Part shown: positions 53,256-61,747 of the stretch, in pieces
How positions within the stretch are numbered: the stretch's first letter is position 1
Layout: each line of letters starts with the position of its first letter
Assembly (NCBI RefSeq): GCF_050717535.1
Contig: NZ_JBOITM010000028.1
Coordinates: 143,335-207,334, forward strand
Reading direction: 5' to 3'
Length of the DNA: 64,000 nt
From: Clostridium_AD sp050717535
GTDB lineage: Bacteria; Bacillota; Clostridia; Clostridiales; Clostridiaceae
The notes under the pieces: generated by a model
Told to the model about the DNA's origin: nothing
Database searches by the model: none
The model's input: the letters and a program-made list of their open reading frames with translations, nothing else
Program-made: the position numbers and the translations under genes

Positions 53256-54989
53256 ATGATTCAGCAACATTATTATACAAGGGAGAAAAGTGGATTATAT
53301 AGTGCTACACCAGGATATGATACTACTTCCAAAAGTGTGGGATTAGAAGACAAATTAATAGTGGAGGTGCTTCATAATTATTGTTTTTACGAAGCACCTT
53401 TTGAACTTATACAGGAAGAAAATCTAAATGAATATCCGAAAGCACTTATGTGTTTTAATATACCATATAGAGAAATGGTAATTGGATGTTCAAGTTTTGC
53501 GGGCAAAGATTATACAGGTCAAAGAAATAGATTTTTGGCCCATAACTATGTAGTAAGTAAGGTACAGAAGGAATTTTATATAAGAAATCCTGAAAGAATT
53601 TTTTATGCAGAATTTAAAATTCCAAATTTAAATTATCCAGTGCAAGATAATTATAGTCAGGGGTCTAGTGAAACTTTTTTAGAGGAATTAACTGATATAC
53701 CTATGGATAAACAAAGCTATGAAATTTCCACTGTGGATAAGTTCTTCAAGAAATTACGTATACAAGATAGCATGTATAAGAAACTTTTAAGTGCGTGTTT
53801 TGATTCTGTATTAAATAATAGGAAAATATATATAGTGCTTAATGTGCCTGCACAGGAGTTATCAAAATGCTCGAAACGACTAATGGAGTTTATATATAGA
53901 GGGCTTCCATACGTGGTTAGAAGGAAATTTGGGTTTATAACTTATGTGAAAGATTCAAAAAGTAAGGAATACATAAATCTTTATTTTGTGGCTAAGGGTG
54001 GAATTAGACTCTCTAATGTAGAGCAATCTTTGGCATATGTTTTTGATTTTCAAGCTGAAGAGTATTTAAATGTAAAAACACTAGAAAAGGAAAATGATTA
54101 TTTGAATTTTGCTTGGGACAATTTGGGGAATGAGAAAATTTTAAATGAATCTTTTCATAAGGATGATAAATATATTAAAGAAAAGCAGCAGCAACAAGGA
54201 GTTAGTTTAGAAGAATATAATCAAATATTTATAGCTAATTTTGAAAAGAAAACACCACAAAAAGATGAAATACAAAGCTTTCAATCTAAAGGTAAAGAAC
54301 TTGGGCTGAATATATTAAAAGATATAGATATATCTGAAATATCTAAGAGGCAAATAAAGAGTTTTATTATGGAAGAAAAGTATAAAAATAATAATATATA
54401 TATGATTGTATATTATCTTCAGAGAATATTAGGGATTAGTGCAGATAGAGAAATAAGACTTAGTGAAAAAAAGATTTGTGAGCTGTCCATTAAAATGATG
54501 ACGGAAAGTTATGAAATACCTCCTATACTTTTGAAAGTAAAAGAGAGAATACAATATTTCTATGAAAAGGATATTTCAAGAGAAACTTTTAGAAAAATTA
54601 TGATTGGTTTTGTAGAGTGTAATATTCACAATACAATGGATTATACTTTTGAAAAAAAAGATGATTTCTCCCAAGGCTTTGATATGAATTATAATTTTCA
54701 ACAACTTTTTAATTATTTATTGGGACATGGTGGTATAGATAAGGCTCGCGATTATATATTATGGGCAGCTAATGATTTTTTAGATTTAGGGGAAAAAGAA
54801 GTGTGCTTTAGTTTTTTTGAAGCTCTTAAAATTTACATTGAGAATAATGATAGTAATTTCTTTAAGGATAAAAATTTTAAAAGAAAATTATTGCAAAATG
54901 ATAATAGGGCTATAATTGACAGGATGAAGGACTTAGAATTAGATATGTGTGGAGGAATAAAGAAGTTTATACTAGGACTTAAAAGATAA
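53256..54989 (+). CDS. GAP1-like protein B (short form)
   Basis: A 577-residue cytoplasmic protein with the GAP1 N-terminal domain: QQHYYTREKSGLYSATPGYD, then KSVGLED, NYCFYEAP, SFAGKDYTGQRNRFLAHNYV. The middle region (LPYVVRRKFGFITYVKDS, about 220-240) matches the segment LPLKFSQALTFTTYSND of the A copy, where both proteins follow the same pattern. The C-terminal 300 residues are helical. Clostridial relatives of this type are sometimes labelled normocyte-binding protein, a name that tells nothing of function. It lacks about 320 residues of the A copy's C terminus. It is the last gene of the locus before a TraX-like gene, 30 bases on, with no terminator between. Confidence 0.8.
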   Translation: MIQQHYYTREKSGLYSATPGYDTTSKSVGLEDKLIVEVLHNYCFYEAPFELIQEENLNEYPKALMCFNIPYREMVIGCSSFAGKDYTGQRNRFLAHNYVVSKVQKEFYIRNPERIFYAEFKIPNLNYPVQDNYSQGSSETFLEELTDIPMDKQSYEISTVDKFFKKLRIQDSMYKKLLSACFDSVLNNRKIYIVLNVPAQELSKCSKRLMEFIYRGLPYVVRRKFGFITYVKDSKSKEYINLYFVAKGGIRLSNVEQSLAYVFDFQAEEYLNVKTLEKENDYLNFAWDNLGNEKILNESFHKDDKYIKEKQQQQGVSLEEYNQIFIANFEKKTPQKDEIQSFQSKGKELGLNILKDIDISEISKRQIKSFIMEEKYKNNNIYMIVYYLQRILGISADREIRLSEKKICELSIKMMTESYEIPPILLKVKERIQYFYEKDISRETFRKIMIGFVECNIHNTMDYTFEKKDDFSQGFDMNYNFQQLFNYLLGHGGIDKARDYILWAANDFLDLGEKEVCFSFFEALKIYIENNDSNFFKDKNFKRKLLQNDNRAIIDRMKDLELDMCGGIKKFILGLKR

Positions 54990-55019
54990 GAAAAATTAAT
55001 TTAGATTGGGGGGATATTT

Positions 55020-55751
55020 ATGAGTAATGCTATGTTGAAAATTATAGCATGTGCATTAATGTTAATTGATCACATGGGGGCAGCACTTTTTCCAGAAGCT
55101 ACAATTCTAAGAATGATAGGAAGATTATCGTTTCCTATATTTGCCTACTTAATTGCAGTAGGATATACTAAAACTAATTCATTCCATAAATATTTACAAA
55201 GACTGTTGATATTTGCGGGTATATCACAAATACCATTTTCATTAGCATTTAGTGAATCCATTAGTGTACATAGTTTTCCGGATTTTCTCAGATTTTTCGT
55301 GGGAAGTCCATCTCCACATTTAAATATTTTTTTTACTTTAGCCGTTGGATTAATAGCAATACGTGTGTGGGATAAAGGAGAATCTAGATTTGGTAAAATA
55401 ATAGCTATATTAGCATTAGGCATAGTAGCGCAAACCTTTAGTACAGATTACGGAATTTATGGAGTTGCTATGATTCTTGCATTTTATGTTTTTAGAGACA
55501 GCAAAATGAAGACAGTTATATCCCAAACTATTGTGTTTATCTTGTTTTATGCATCACAGATTTTATTAGCTATATTAAGTTATCCAGGTATACTGATTAA
55601 GTTAGTTTGGTTTAATCAAGCATTATCGCTATTAGCCCTGATATTTATATTTATGTATAATGGCAAAAAAGGTAAAAAATTAAAGTACTTTTTCTATGCT
55701 TTTTATCCAACTCATTTATTAGTAATAGGATTAATTAAAATTTTTATGTAG
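55020..55751 (+). CDS. TraX-family membrane protein
   Basis: A 243-residue protein with seven or eight transmembrane helices, matching the TraX family (F-plasmid TraX acetylates pilin; chromosomal copies are of unknown role). Features: MLKIIACALMLIDHMGAALFP, RMIGRLSFPIFAYLIAVGY, then YLQRLLIFAGISQIPFSLAF and SPHLNIFFTLAVGLIAI. The charged loops (IDHMG; KYLQRLLIF) are typical. A GGGGGG ribosome site precedes the ATG. It lies 30 bases downstream of the GAP1-type locus on the same strand, so it may be read from the same transcript, though it also occurs alone in many clostridia. Confidence 0.85.
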   Translation: MSNAMLKIIACALMLIDHMGAALFPEATILRMIGRLSFPIFAYLIAVGYTKTNSFHKYLQRLLIFAGISQIPFSLAFSESISVHSFPDFLRFFVGSPSPHLNIFFTLAVGLIAIRVWDKGESRFGKIIAILALGIVAQTFSTDYGIYGVAMILAFYVFRDSKMKTVISQTIVFILFYASQILLAILSYPGILIKLVWFNQALSLLALIFIFMYNGKKGKKLKYFFYAFYPTHLLVIGLIKIFM

Positions 55752-55762
55752 CTAATAATTAT

Positions 55763-55812
55763 AAAAAAAGTATGTATTAAGTAATTAAATTTACATAATA
55801 CATACTTTTTAT
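55763..55812. terminator. Terminator between the TraX-like gene and the protease gene
   Basis: Hairpin aaaaagtatgtatta/taatacatacttttt with A-rich and T-rich flanks. It ends the plus-strand unit and may serve the convergent protease gene too. Confidence 0.85.
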
Positions 55813-55866
55813 TTATATTAATAACATTTTTAAAGTTGTTAATATTACATCATAATAGGTGATTAT

Positions 55867-58800
55867 TTATTTGAATACAGATAGTATTTTGGTGGTTGTA
55901 TTTCCTGCTATGTCTACAGTTTTAACCTCAATATAATTCATTCCCGAATGAAGTTTTACCTCAGTTACAAATTTTGCAGTTTTAGCATATATATCTGCAG
56001 TTGTGGATATTTCATTTCCATTTACAAATAATTCAAATCCATAGTTATTATCTAGGACTTCACAACTTATTTTAAATGTTTCAACATCTTTGGCAACGGT
56101 TATTATTTTATCCATGCTAGATGTATCAATATCTTTAATAGTTAGCTTTGGCAAAATCAAATCGCAATAAAGATTTAATGCATAATCGGAAATTTTACCT
56201 TTTTCATCTACAGCAGACACTAGAACTTTGTTTTGTCCGTCTATTAATTTAATTTTCTTAGAAAAAGTTAAATTTGAGTTTACTGTAACTTCTTCTCCTT
56301 GTATTTTAAAGGATTTAACGGGAGTGGATAAGTCACCATCTAAAATAGCTGAAGGGGTTTTGTAGAAACTGCCTTCTCTTTTAACACCAGTAAAATTAAT
56401 ATAAAGCTTTTCATTTTTGATAATTACATTTGTTAAAGCATCCCCTAGAACATTATCTTTTACATCATAAGCTTGTACTTCTATTTTGTGTTTGCCTGGA
56501 GTTAAATTTTCAAAATTATAGAAAGATTCCATTATGTTTTTAGCTACAATCTCATCATCTACAATAATGTTGAAATATCTCATATCTGATATAAGCTTAG
56601 AATCTCCGGAATAAGTTAGCTTAAAATTACCTGAAGGTAGTACGGTACCTGGTTTAGGAGAAGTAATTGTAAGGGGCTGGGCTTCTACGATAGCTTTATA
56701 TTTAAGGGTATTGCCAGCATAATCAGTGCAGTAAATTAATACATCATTTTTACCGTTTTCAAGATCTAAATTGGCAAAATAATTTCCACTAGCGTCTTTA
56801 GATAAATTTAATAAAGTGCTTCCAGTTTTATCACTGCAATACTTATCATTTAGCATTATTTGAAAATCCTTTATTCCGGATGAATTATCTGTTGCTTTGA
56901 ATTTTAAAACATAGTTTCTTGAAGTCACCAAGCTTTGAGAAGTCATTGATACAATTGGTTTAGTTGAATCTACTTTAATTGGCAATTTCATTGTTTGATA
57001 CTTAGAAGAAGTAGATAAACCTATTGAAGCTTTAACTTGAAAATAATATTGTCCATCTTTAACTGCTTCATATTTTCCACTAACCGAATTATAATAAGTT
57101 AAATCCCATATGAAGGCTGGTGATTCTACATAATTATCATCTTGAAGTATATCTATAGGTGCAGGCGACCACAAATCTTTATACAAATCTTTTTTTACTC
57201 CAAGACCTCGTACTACATTTCCATTTTCGTCAACTATATCAACTATCATAGTTTTTGCATTTCTAAGTAGAGCAACTTTAGGATTTACTCTTACTTTTCC
57301 ATTTGCAGCAGATACAGCGATAGTGGTTTCGTCAACTATTGGGAGTAGTGTATCTTTGTCTACGTTTATTACACCAAGAAGGGACTCAGCATCATTTTCA
57401 CTCAATTGGTAAATAGCAGTTTGTCCTAGATATGAATTACTGTCCCAAATAGGTTTATCCATTATTAAAGATTCATCCCATTCTCCATAGAAACCCATAT
57501 AAGGAACTCCTAGTGTTTGTCCTTCATTTGAAGTAGATTCAAATGTTAAGAAGCCTTCTAAAAAGATTCCTTGTGGAGTAGCTTTAGGTATATTTAAGGT
57601 GACTTTTAGATTTACAGTAGAACCAGCAGGTACAATTATTTTATCCTTGTCAAAGGAGACTGTAGCGCCTTTAAGTATTAAGTCGCTTGCTTCGTCATTC
57701 TTATCGCACAGAACAACATTTGGAGTTTTAATGGTATATGTCTCATCTTTAATTCCATAATTTCTAAATGTTAAAGCAAATTGTTTCGTAAGCTCATTAA
57801 TCTGCTTTAATTCAACTGTAGGGTTACCTTTTTCATCAACCACGGTAACATTAGATTTAACAGCTAAAGCAGCATCTGCAAGTCCGGCGCCTTGTATCCT
57901 TGGAGAAAATGGAACTAATACATCTCCTGAGGAGGAATCAATTTGAGGCTTTGCTGTATTTATAACTAGTTGTTTTGCAAGTTCAGCCTTTTCTTTTGGT
58001 GTTAAGTTTTCTAATTTTAAGTCTTTCATATGCTGTAACACTAATGCAATAATACCAGCTATATGAGGGGATGCCATAGAAGTTCCTGACATATACTTAT
58101 ATTTATTATCATTTACAGTGGAGAGTATATCTCCCCCAGGAGCTGTTACTTCAGGTTTGAATTCTAAGTCAGGAGTAGGCCCCCATGACGTGAAGTCTGA
58201 CATCTCTCCTTTAGTTGGGTTAACAATATTTATTTTTTTATCTGGAAATTTAATTTTTGTTCCATCTTTTATAGCCTTTTGAATCTGAGTTCCATCTTCG
58301 TTAGTTATAAACATAGATGGAATTTTAACGTTTGCATCCAGAGCCATGCTGACATAGCCACTTTCACCATCTTTATTATATATAATGATGGCTATTGCAC
58401 CTGCGGCTTGAGCATTTAATTTCTTTTCTATAAAAGTAATATCCCCTCTTTTAATTAGTGCTACTTTTCCTTTTATATTAATATCTTTAATATCTTCAAG
58501 TGTTCCAAGGCCACAGTCAACTATATCATAATCGCCTTTTAAAATTCCAATTGGAGTAATTTCTGATGAAGAGTAGGCAATACTTTTGTAAGCATTATCT
58601 ACTTTATAAGTTAATGCTTCAGCTATAAGCATGCTATTTTGAAAAGAAGCCACACTGAGAGCTTCTTTTGCTATGCTTGGAGAACTGACAACTGATGTAT
58701 CTACTATGTCCGCAACTTTTTCAGGAGAAGTTGAGTATGCAGAGTTACCTGCAGATACTACAACAACTACGCCACTCTCTTCAGCATCCTTAATAGCTTG

Positions 58801-59430
58801 TTGAATAGGTGCACTATTTTCTACAAAGCCTGAATCGGAGCCTAAACTCATATTTATTACATCGGCACCGAGTTTTATGGAGTCGTTTATAGCTGCAACT
58901 ACATCTTCATCATTGCAACTAGGGTAATCAGGGTCATTTGAGAAAACTTTCATTGCAAGTAGTTGTGCTTCTGGTGCAACTCCTTGAATTGCCTCGAATT
59001 TTGATACCTGGGTAGAGAGCCCATTTGCAGCGACTATGCCAGCTACATGCATTCCATGCATGCTACCATCATCAATTATATTTTGATTTTTATCTGCGTA
59101 GTTATATCCATAGGGTACTTTGTTTGTAAAGTATTTTCCCTTCCCCTCTGGGTTTTTATTTTTTAGTTTTGCTTTAGAAGGGTCAGTAAGTCTCATATCT
59201 TTATGTCTATAATCAATGCCGCTATCAATTATAGAGATCACCATTCCTTCACCTTTGTATTTAGAAACCTGCCATTCTTTTAGTACATTAGTTAAATCTT
59301 TTGCTGAGGTCATGGTTTCGTTATAAGCAAGTCCCTTAGCCAGTTCTTTTGCTGAAGTATTCAATATTAAAAAATTTGAAGATAAAAGACCAATGGTAAG
59401 AATTAAGCTTAAAAGCTTGTGTTTTTTCAT
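55867..59430 (-). CDS. Secreted subtilisin-like serine protease, lactocepin type
   Basis: Large extracellular S8 protease, 1187 residues. A signal peptide lies at about 1-27 (MKKHKLLSLILTIGLLSS...). The catalytic triad is intact: Asp69 in IIDSGID, His125 in MHGMHVAG and Ser451 in SGTSMASPH. A protease-associated (PA) domain is inserted at about 310-375. Beyond the catalytic part lie an Fn3-like region (about 540-680) and several Ig-like repeats (about 800-1187). There is no LPXTG anchor or S-layer repeat, so it is probably released or loosely attached. Start ATG 59430 follows a run of G; the frame extends 12 codons further without a Shine-Dalgarno. The gene is monocistronic and divergent from the DUF4003-type gene. 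Confidence 0.92.
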   Translation of the reverse strand: MKKHKLLSLILTIGLLSSNFLILNTSAKELAKGLAYNETMTSAKDLTNVLKEWQVSKYKGEGMVISIIDSGIDYRHKDMRLTDPSKAKLKNKNPEGKGKYFTNKVPYGYNYADKNQNIIDDGSMHGMHVAGIVAANGLSTQVSKFEAIQGVAPEAQLLAMKVFSNDPDYPSCNDEDVVAAINDSIKLGADVINMSLGSDSGFVENSAPIQQAIKDAEESGVVVVVSAGNSAYSTSPEKVADIVDTSVVSSPSIAKEALSVASFQNSMLIAEALTYKVDNAYKSIAYSSSEITPIGILKGDYDIVDCGLGTLEDIKDINIKGKVALIKRGDITFIEKKLNAQAAGAIAIIIYNKDGESGYVSMALDANVKIPSMFITNEDGTQIQKAIKDGTKIKFPDKKINIVNPTKGEMSDFTSWGPTPDLEFKPEVTAPGGDILSTVNDNKYKYMSGTSMASPHIAGIIALVLQHMKDLKLENLTPKEKAELAKQLVINTAKPQIDSSSGDVLVPFSPRIQGAGLADAALAVKSNVTVVDEKGNPTVELKQINELTKQFALTFRNYGIKDETYTIKTPNVVLCDKNDEASDLILKGATVSFDKDKIIVPAGSTVNLKVTLNIPKATPQGIFLEGFLTFESTSNEGQTLGVPYMGFYGEWDESLIMDKPIWDSNSYLGQTAIYQLSENDAESLLGVINVDKDTLLPIVDETTIAVSAANGKVRVNPKVALLRNAKTMIVDIVDENGNVVRGLGVKKDLYKDLWSPAPIDILQDDNYVESPAFIWDLTYYNSVSGKYEAVKDGQYYFQVKASIGLSTSSKYQTMKLPIKVDSTKPIVSMTSQSLVTSRNYVLKFKATDNSSGIKDFQIMLNDKYCSDKTGSTLLNLSKDASGNYFANLDLENGKNDVLIYCTDYAGNTLKYKAIVEAQPLTITSPKPGTVLPSGNFKLTYSGDSKLISDMRYFNIIVDDEIVAKNIMESFYNFENLTPGKHKIEVQAYDVKDNVLGDALTNVIIKNEKLYINFTGVKREGSFYKTPSAILDGDLSTPVKSFKIQGEEVTVNSNLTFSKKIKLIDGQNKVLVSAVDEKGKISDYALNLYCDLILPKLTIKDIDTSSMDKIITVAKDVETFKISCEVLDNNYGFELFVNGNEISTTADIYAKTAKFVTEVKLHSGMNYIEVKTVDIAGNTTTKILSVFK

Positions 59431-59606
59431 AATTCCCCCCCTATATTTACGTAATTTAAATAACATTATAACACATTAATGGTAAAAAATAAATATGAGG
59501 TTGAACTTTGGATTGAATTATGTTAAGGTCTTATACATTACATAAATATTTTCAAAATACCATATTATTTTTAATAATTATACCATCATATAGGGAGGAT
59601 ATTATT

Positions 59607-60605
59607 ATGAATCAGTTAGTGGAACAAAAGATGGATAGGCTAATAGATATATTTCAACAAGTATCTACACAATTTAAATGGGAAGGGTCTTTAACTAACC
59701 ATTTTACAGCTTTGACATATACATTAAATAACAGAGCTTTTGATAAAGAAAAGATTAAAGATGTGAGAAAACATATTAAAGAAACTACTGGGCTGTTTTC
59801 TAATTATAGAGGTACCTCTATGATAATATTATCAGCATTATTAGCATCTGAATATGATAATCCAAACCAAGAATTTGATAAAATGGTGGGTTATAATAAA
59901 AAAATGAAAGAGGCAGGATTTAAGAATAATATGTATTTGCCAATAGCTAATTATGCTCTTATAGCCACCTGTAGTGAAGAAGGGGCGGATACAAGAATTA
60001 AAAAAGCCAAAGAGATATATACTGAAATGAAAAGCAACCATCCATGGCTAACTGGTGGAGATGATTACCCACTTGCTATACTTTTAGCCAATTCAAATGA
60101 TTCTATTAATAGTATTATAGAAAATATGGAAGAGTGCTATAATCTATTAAATGAAAATGGATTTGGAAAAAATAATGGACTTCAACTTTTATCTCATATA
60201 CTGGGATTTCGTAAAGAGGACAATAAAAGCAAGGTTTTAAGATGTAAAGAAATATTTGATAAGTTAAAAGAAAATAAAATGAAGGTGTATTCTACTGGAT
60301 ATTCCATAGTAGGCTTTTTATCTATACTAGGCGATAGTGGGTATGAGGCAGTAGACCAAGTTATTGAAATTGTAAAAGTCCTTAAGTCTACTAAAAAATA
60401 TAAGTGGTTAAGTAAAGAAACCCATTTATATACTGCTGCCGCCTTGGTTAGTGATGTATATATTGAGAAAATAAAAGACCAAAAAGATCTTATTCAGACA
60501 ACTATTGGAATTTCTATTGAAGCGCTAATTGCAGCGCAAACTGTAGCTGTCATAGCAGCGGCTAGTAGTACCGCTGCTGTAGCAGGAGCTTCTGCTTCAT
60601 CGTAA
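59607..60605 (+). CDS. DUF4003-family protein
   Basis: A 332-residue soluble protein matching the DUF4003 family, found in Firmicutes and of unknown function. Recognisable segments: HFTALTYTLNNRAF, IKETTGLFSNYRGTSMIILSALLAS, then NMYLPIANYALIA and NHPWLTGGDDYPLAILLA. All are typical of its helical repeats. The C terminus ends with a striking low-complexity Ala/Ser-rich stretch (about 305-332). The start is ATG 59607, behind AGGGAGG; the in-frame ATG at 59520 lies upstream of that site and would add 29 hydrophobic residues. Its neighbours give no hint of role. Confidence 0.8.
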   Translation: MNQLVEQKMDRLIDIFQQVSTQFKWEGSLTNHFTALTYTLNNRAFDKEKIKDVRKHIKETTGLFSNYRGTSMIILSALLASEYDNPNQEFDKMVGYNKKMKEAGFKNNMYLPIANYALIATCSEEGADTRIKKAKEIYTEMKSNHPWLTGGDDYPLAILLANSNDSINSIIENMEECYNLLNENGFGKNNGLQLLSHILGFRKEDNKSKVLRCKEIFDKLKENKMKVYSTGYSIVGFLSILGDSGYEAVDQVIEIVKVLKSTKKYKWLSKETHLYTAAALVSDVYIEKIKDQKDLIQTTIGISIEALIAAQTVAVIAAASSTAAVAGASASS

Positions 60606-60632
60606 ACACAATAGTTTTCTAAAAGCATTAAG

Positions 60633-60692
60633 AAAAGTATATATTATTACTTAGCGATAGGAAACGCAATTGTAATAATATATACTTTTTTG
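60633..60692. terminator. Bidirectional terminator between convergent genes
   Basis: Perfect stem aaaagtatatattattac/gtaataatatatactttt with a 21-base loop and T-tract flanks on both strands. Confidence 0.9.
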
Positions 60693-60694
60693 TA

Positions 60695-61609
60695 TTAATG
60701 TTTAGTAGGTAATTCATCTAGTGTTTTTAGAATGTATCCTTGGTTCTCCCACTCCGTAATTACATCATCTAATATTTCTGCATTGGTCTTTGATACAGCA
60801 TGTAGTAGCATAATTCCACCATTGTGGGTTCTTTGCAGAATACGTTTTTTTGCACTTTCATGAGATGGCTGTTTATTAGTAAGCCAATCCATATAAGCAA
60901 AACTCCAAAATATAGTTTTATATCCATAGTTTTGAGTATACTGCAGGGATAATTCACTATACTTACCCATTGGAGGCCTAAAATATTTAGATATCTTTTT
61001 TTCAGTAATATTCTCAAATGCGACCTCGACATCAGATAATTCACGATTGAATTTTTCTTGATCTAATATAGAGGCCATGGAAGGATGGTGAGCACTGTGG
61101 TTGCAAACTAAGTGCCCTTCGGCTACCATTCTTTTTATCAATTCTGGATTAGAAGTAATATAGGGTTTTACAACGAAAAATGCTGCTTTTACATTATGTT
61201 TTTTTAAAACGTCTAAAATAGGAGTCGTATATCCAGCTTCATATCCCTCATCAAAAGTTAAATATAATATTTTTTTTGAGACATCACCTAAATAATAACA
61301 TTCATAGTTTGATACAATTTTGCTGGTCTCTTTGGGCCCATCCGGTGGAGTATTGTCATTGCGGGGCTGGAAGTACCAATTATATTCTTTAGTACTGATC
61401 CCATCAAGGGTTTTATTGGTACTAAAGACATTTTTGAAAAAATTTATTAGGTTGGGTGTTTTTGGATTATCCTTGTTCTGATATTTAATACAATCATTTT
61501 TAGTATCCACAATTGATATAGGGTTTAATTCGGAGCTGTAAACAACATTTGATAAACAGCTAACTGAGAGCATTGAAGAAATAATAATACTCAATATCTT
61601 ACTTTTCAC
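60695..61609 (-). CDS. pdaA: Polysaccharide deacetylase, PdaA-like
   Basis: NodB-fold deacetylase close to PdaA, which removes the N-acetyl group from muramic acid during muramic delta-lactam formation in the spore cortex. Motif 1 is LTFDEGYEAGYT, where PdaA has an Asn or Glu in place of the usual second Asp. The metal motif is NHSAHHPSM, and motif 3 is RPPMGKYSELSL; the C-terminal GGIMLLHAVSKTNAE supplies the last His. A signal peptide (about 1-27) sends it outside the cell. GTG 61609 is chosen, six bases after GAGGTG; the in-frame GTG 61618 overlaps that site. It is divergent from the helicase/LexA fusion gene. Confidence 0.88.
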   Translation of the reverse strand: MKSKILSIIISSMLSVSCLSNVVYSSELNPISIVDTKNDCIKYQNKDNPKTPNLINFFKNVFSTNKTLDGISTKEYNWYFQPRNDNTPPDGPKETSKIVSNYECYYLGDVSKKILYLTFDEGYEAGYTTPILDVLKKHNVKAAFFVVKPYITSNPELIKRMVAEGHLVCNHSAHHPSMASILDQEKFNRELSDVEVAFENITEKKISKYFRPPMGKYSELSLQYTQNYGYKTIFWSFAYMDWLTNKQPSHESAKKRILQRTHNGGIMLLHAVSKTNAEILDDVITEWENQGYILKTLDELPTKH

Positions 61610-61747
61610 AATAATCACCTCTAGTTCGTTCTATTTAGATAAATTATTTAATAAATCATGGTCATAGTATAAGTAATTATAGAAAAATCATACTTTAATT
61701 TTATAATTAATGTATACTATTAATATGTCTACATTGGAGGTGGCTAA

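Noticed and set aside
59520..59606. Upstream start giving the DUF4003-type protein a hydrophobic N-terminal segment
   Set aside because: No ribosome site precedes ATG 59520, whereas AGGGAGG lies directly before ATG 59607. The extra residues are not typical of the family.
61620..61640. Possible LexA-type box (GAAC repeats) between pdaA and the helicase/LexA fusion
   Set aside because: The two GAAC words are direct, not inverted, and do not fit the GAAC-N4-GTTC operator of Gram-positive LexA.
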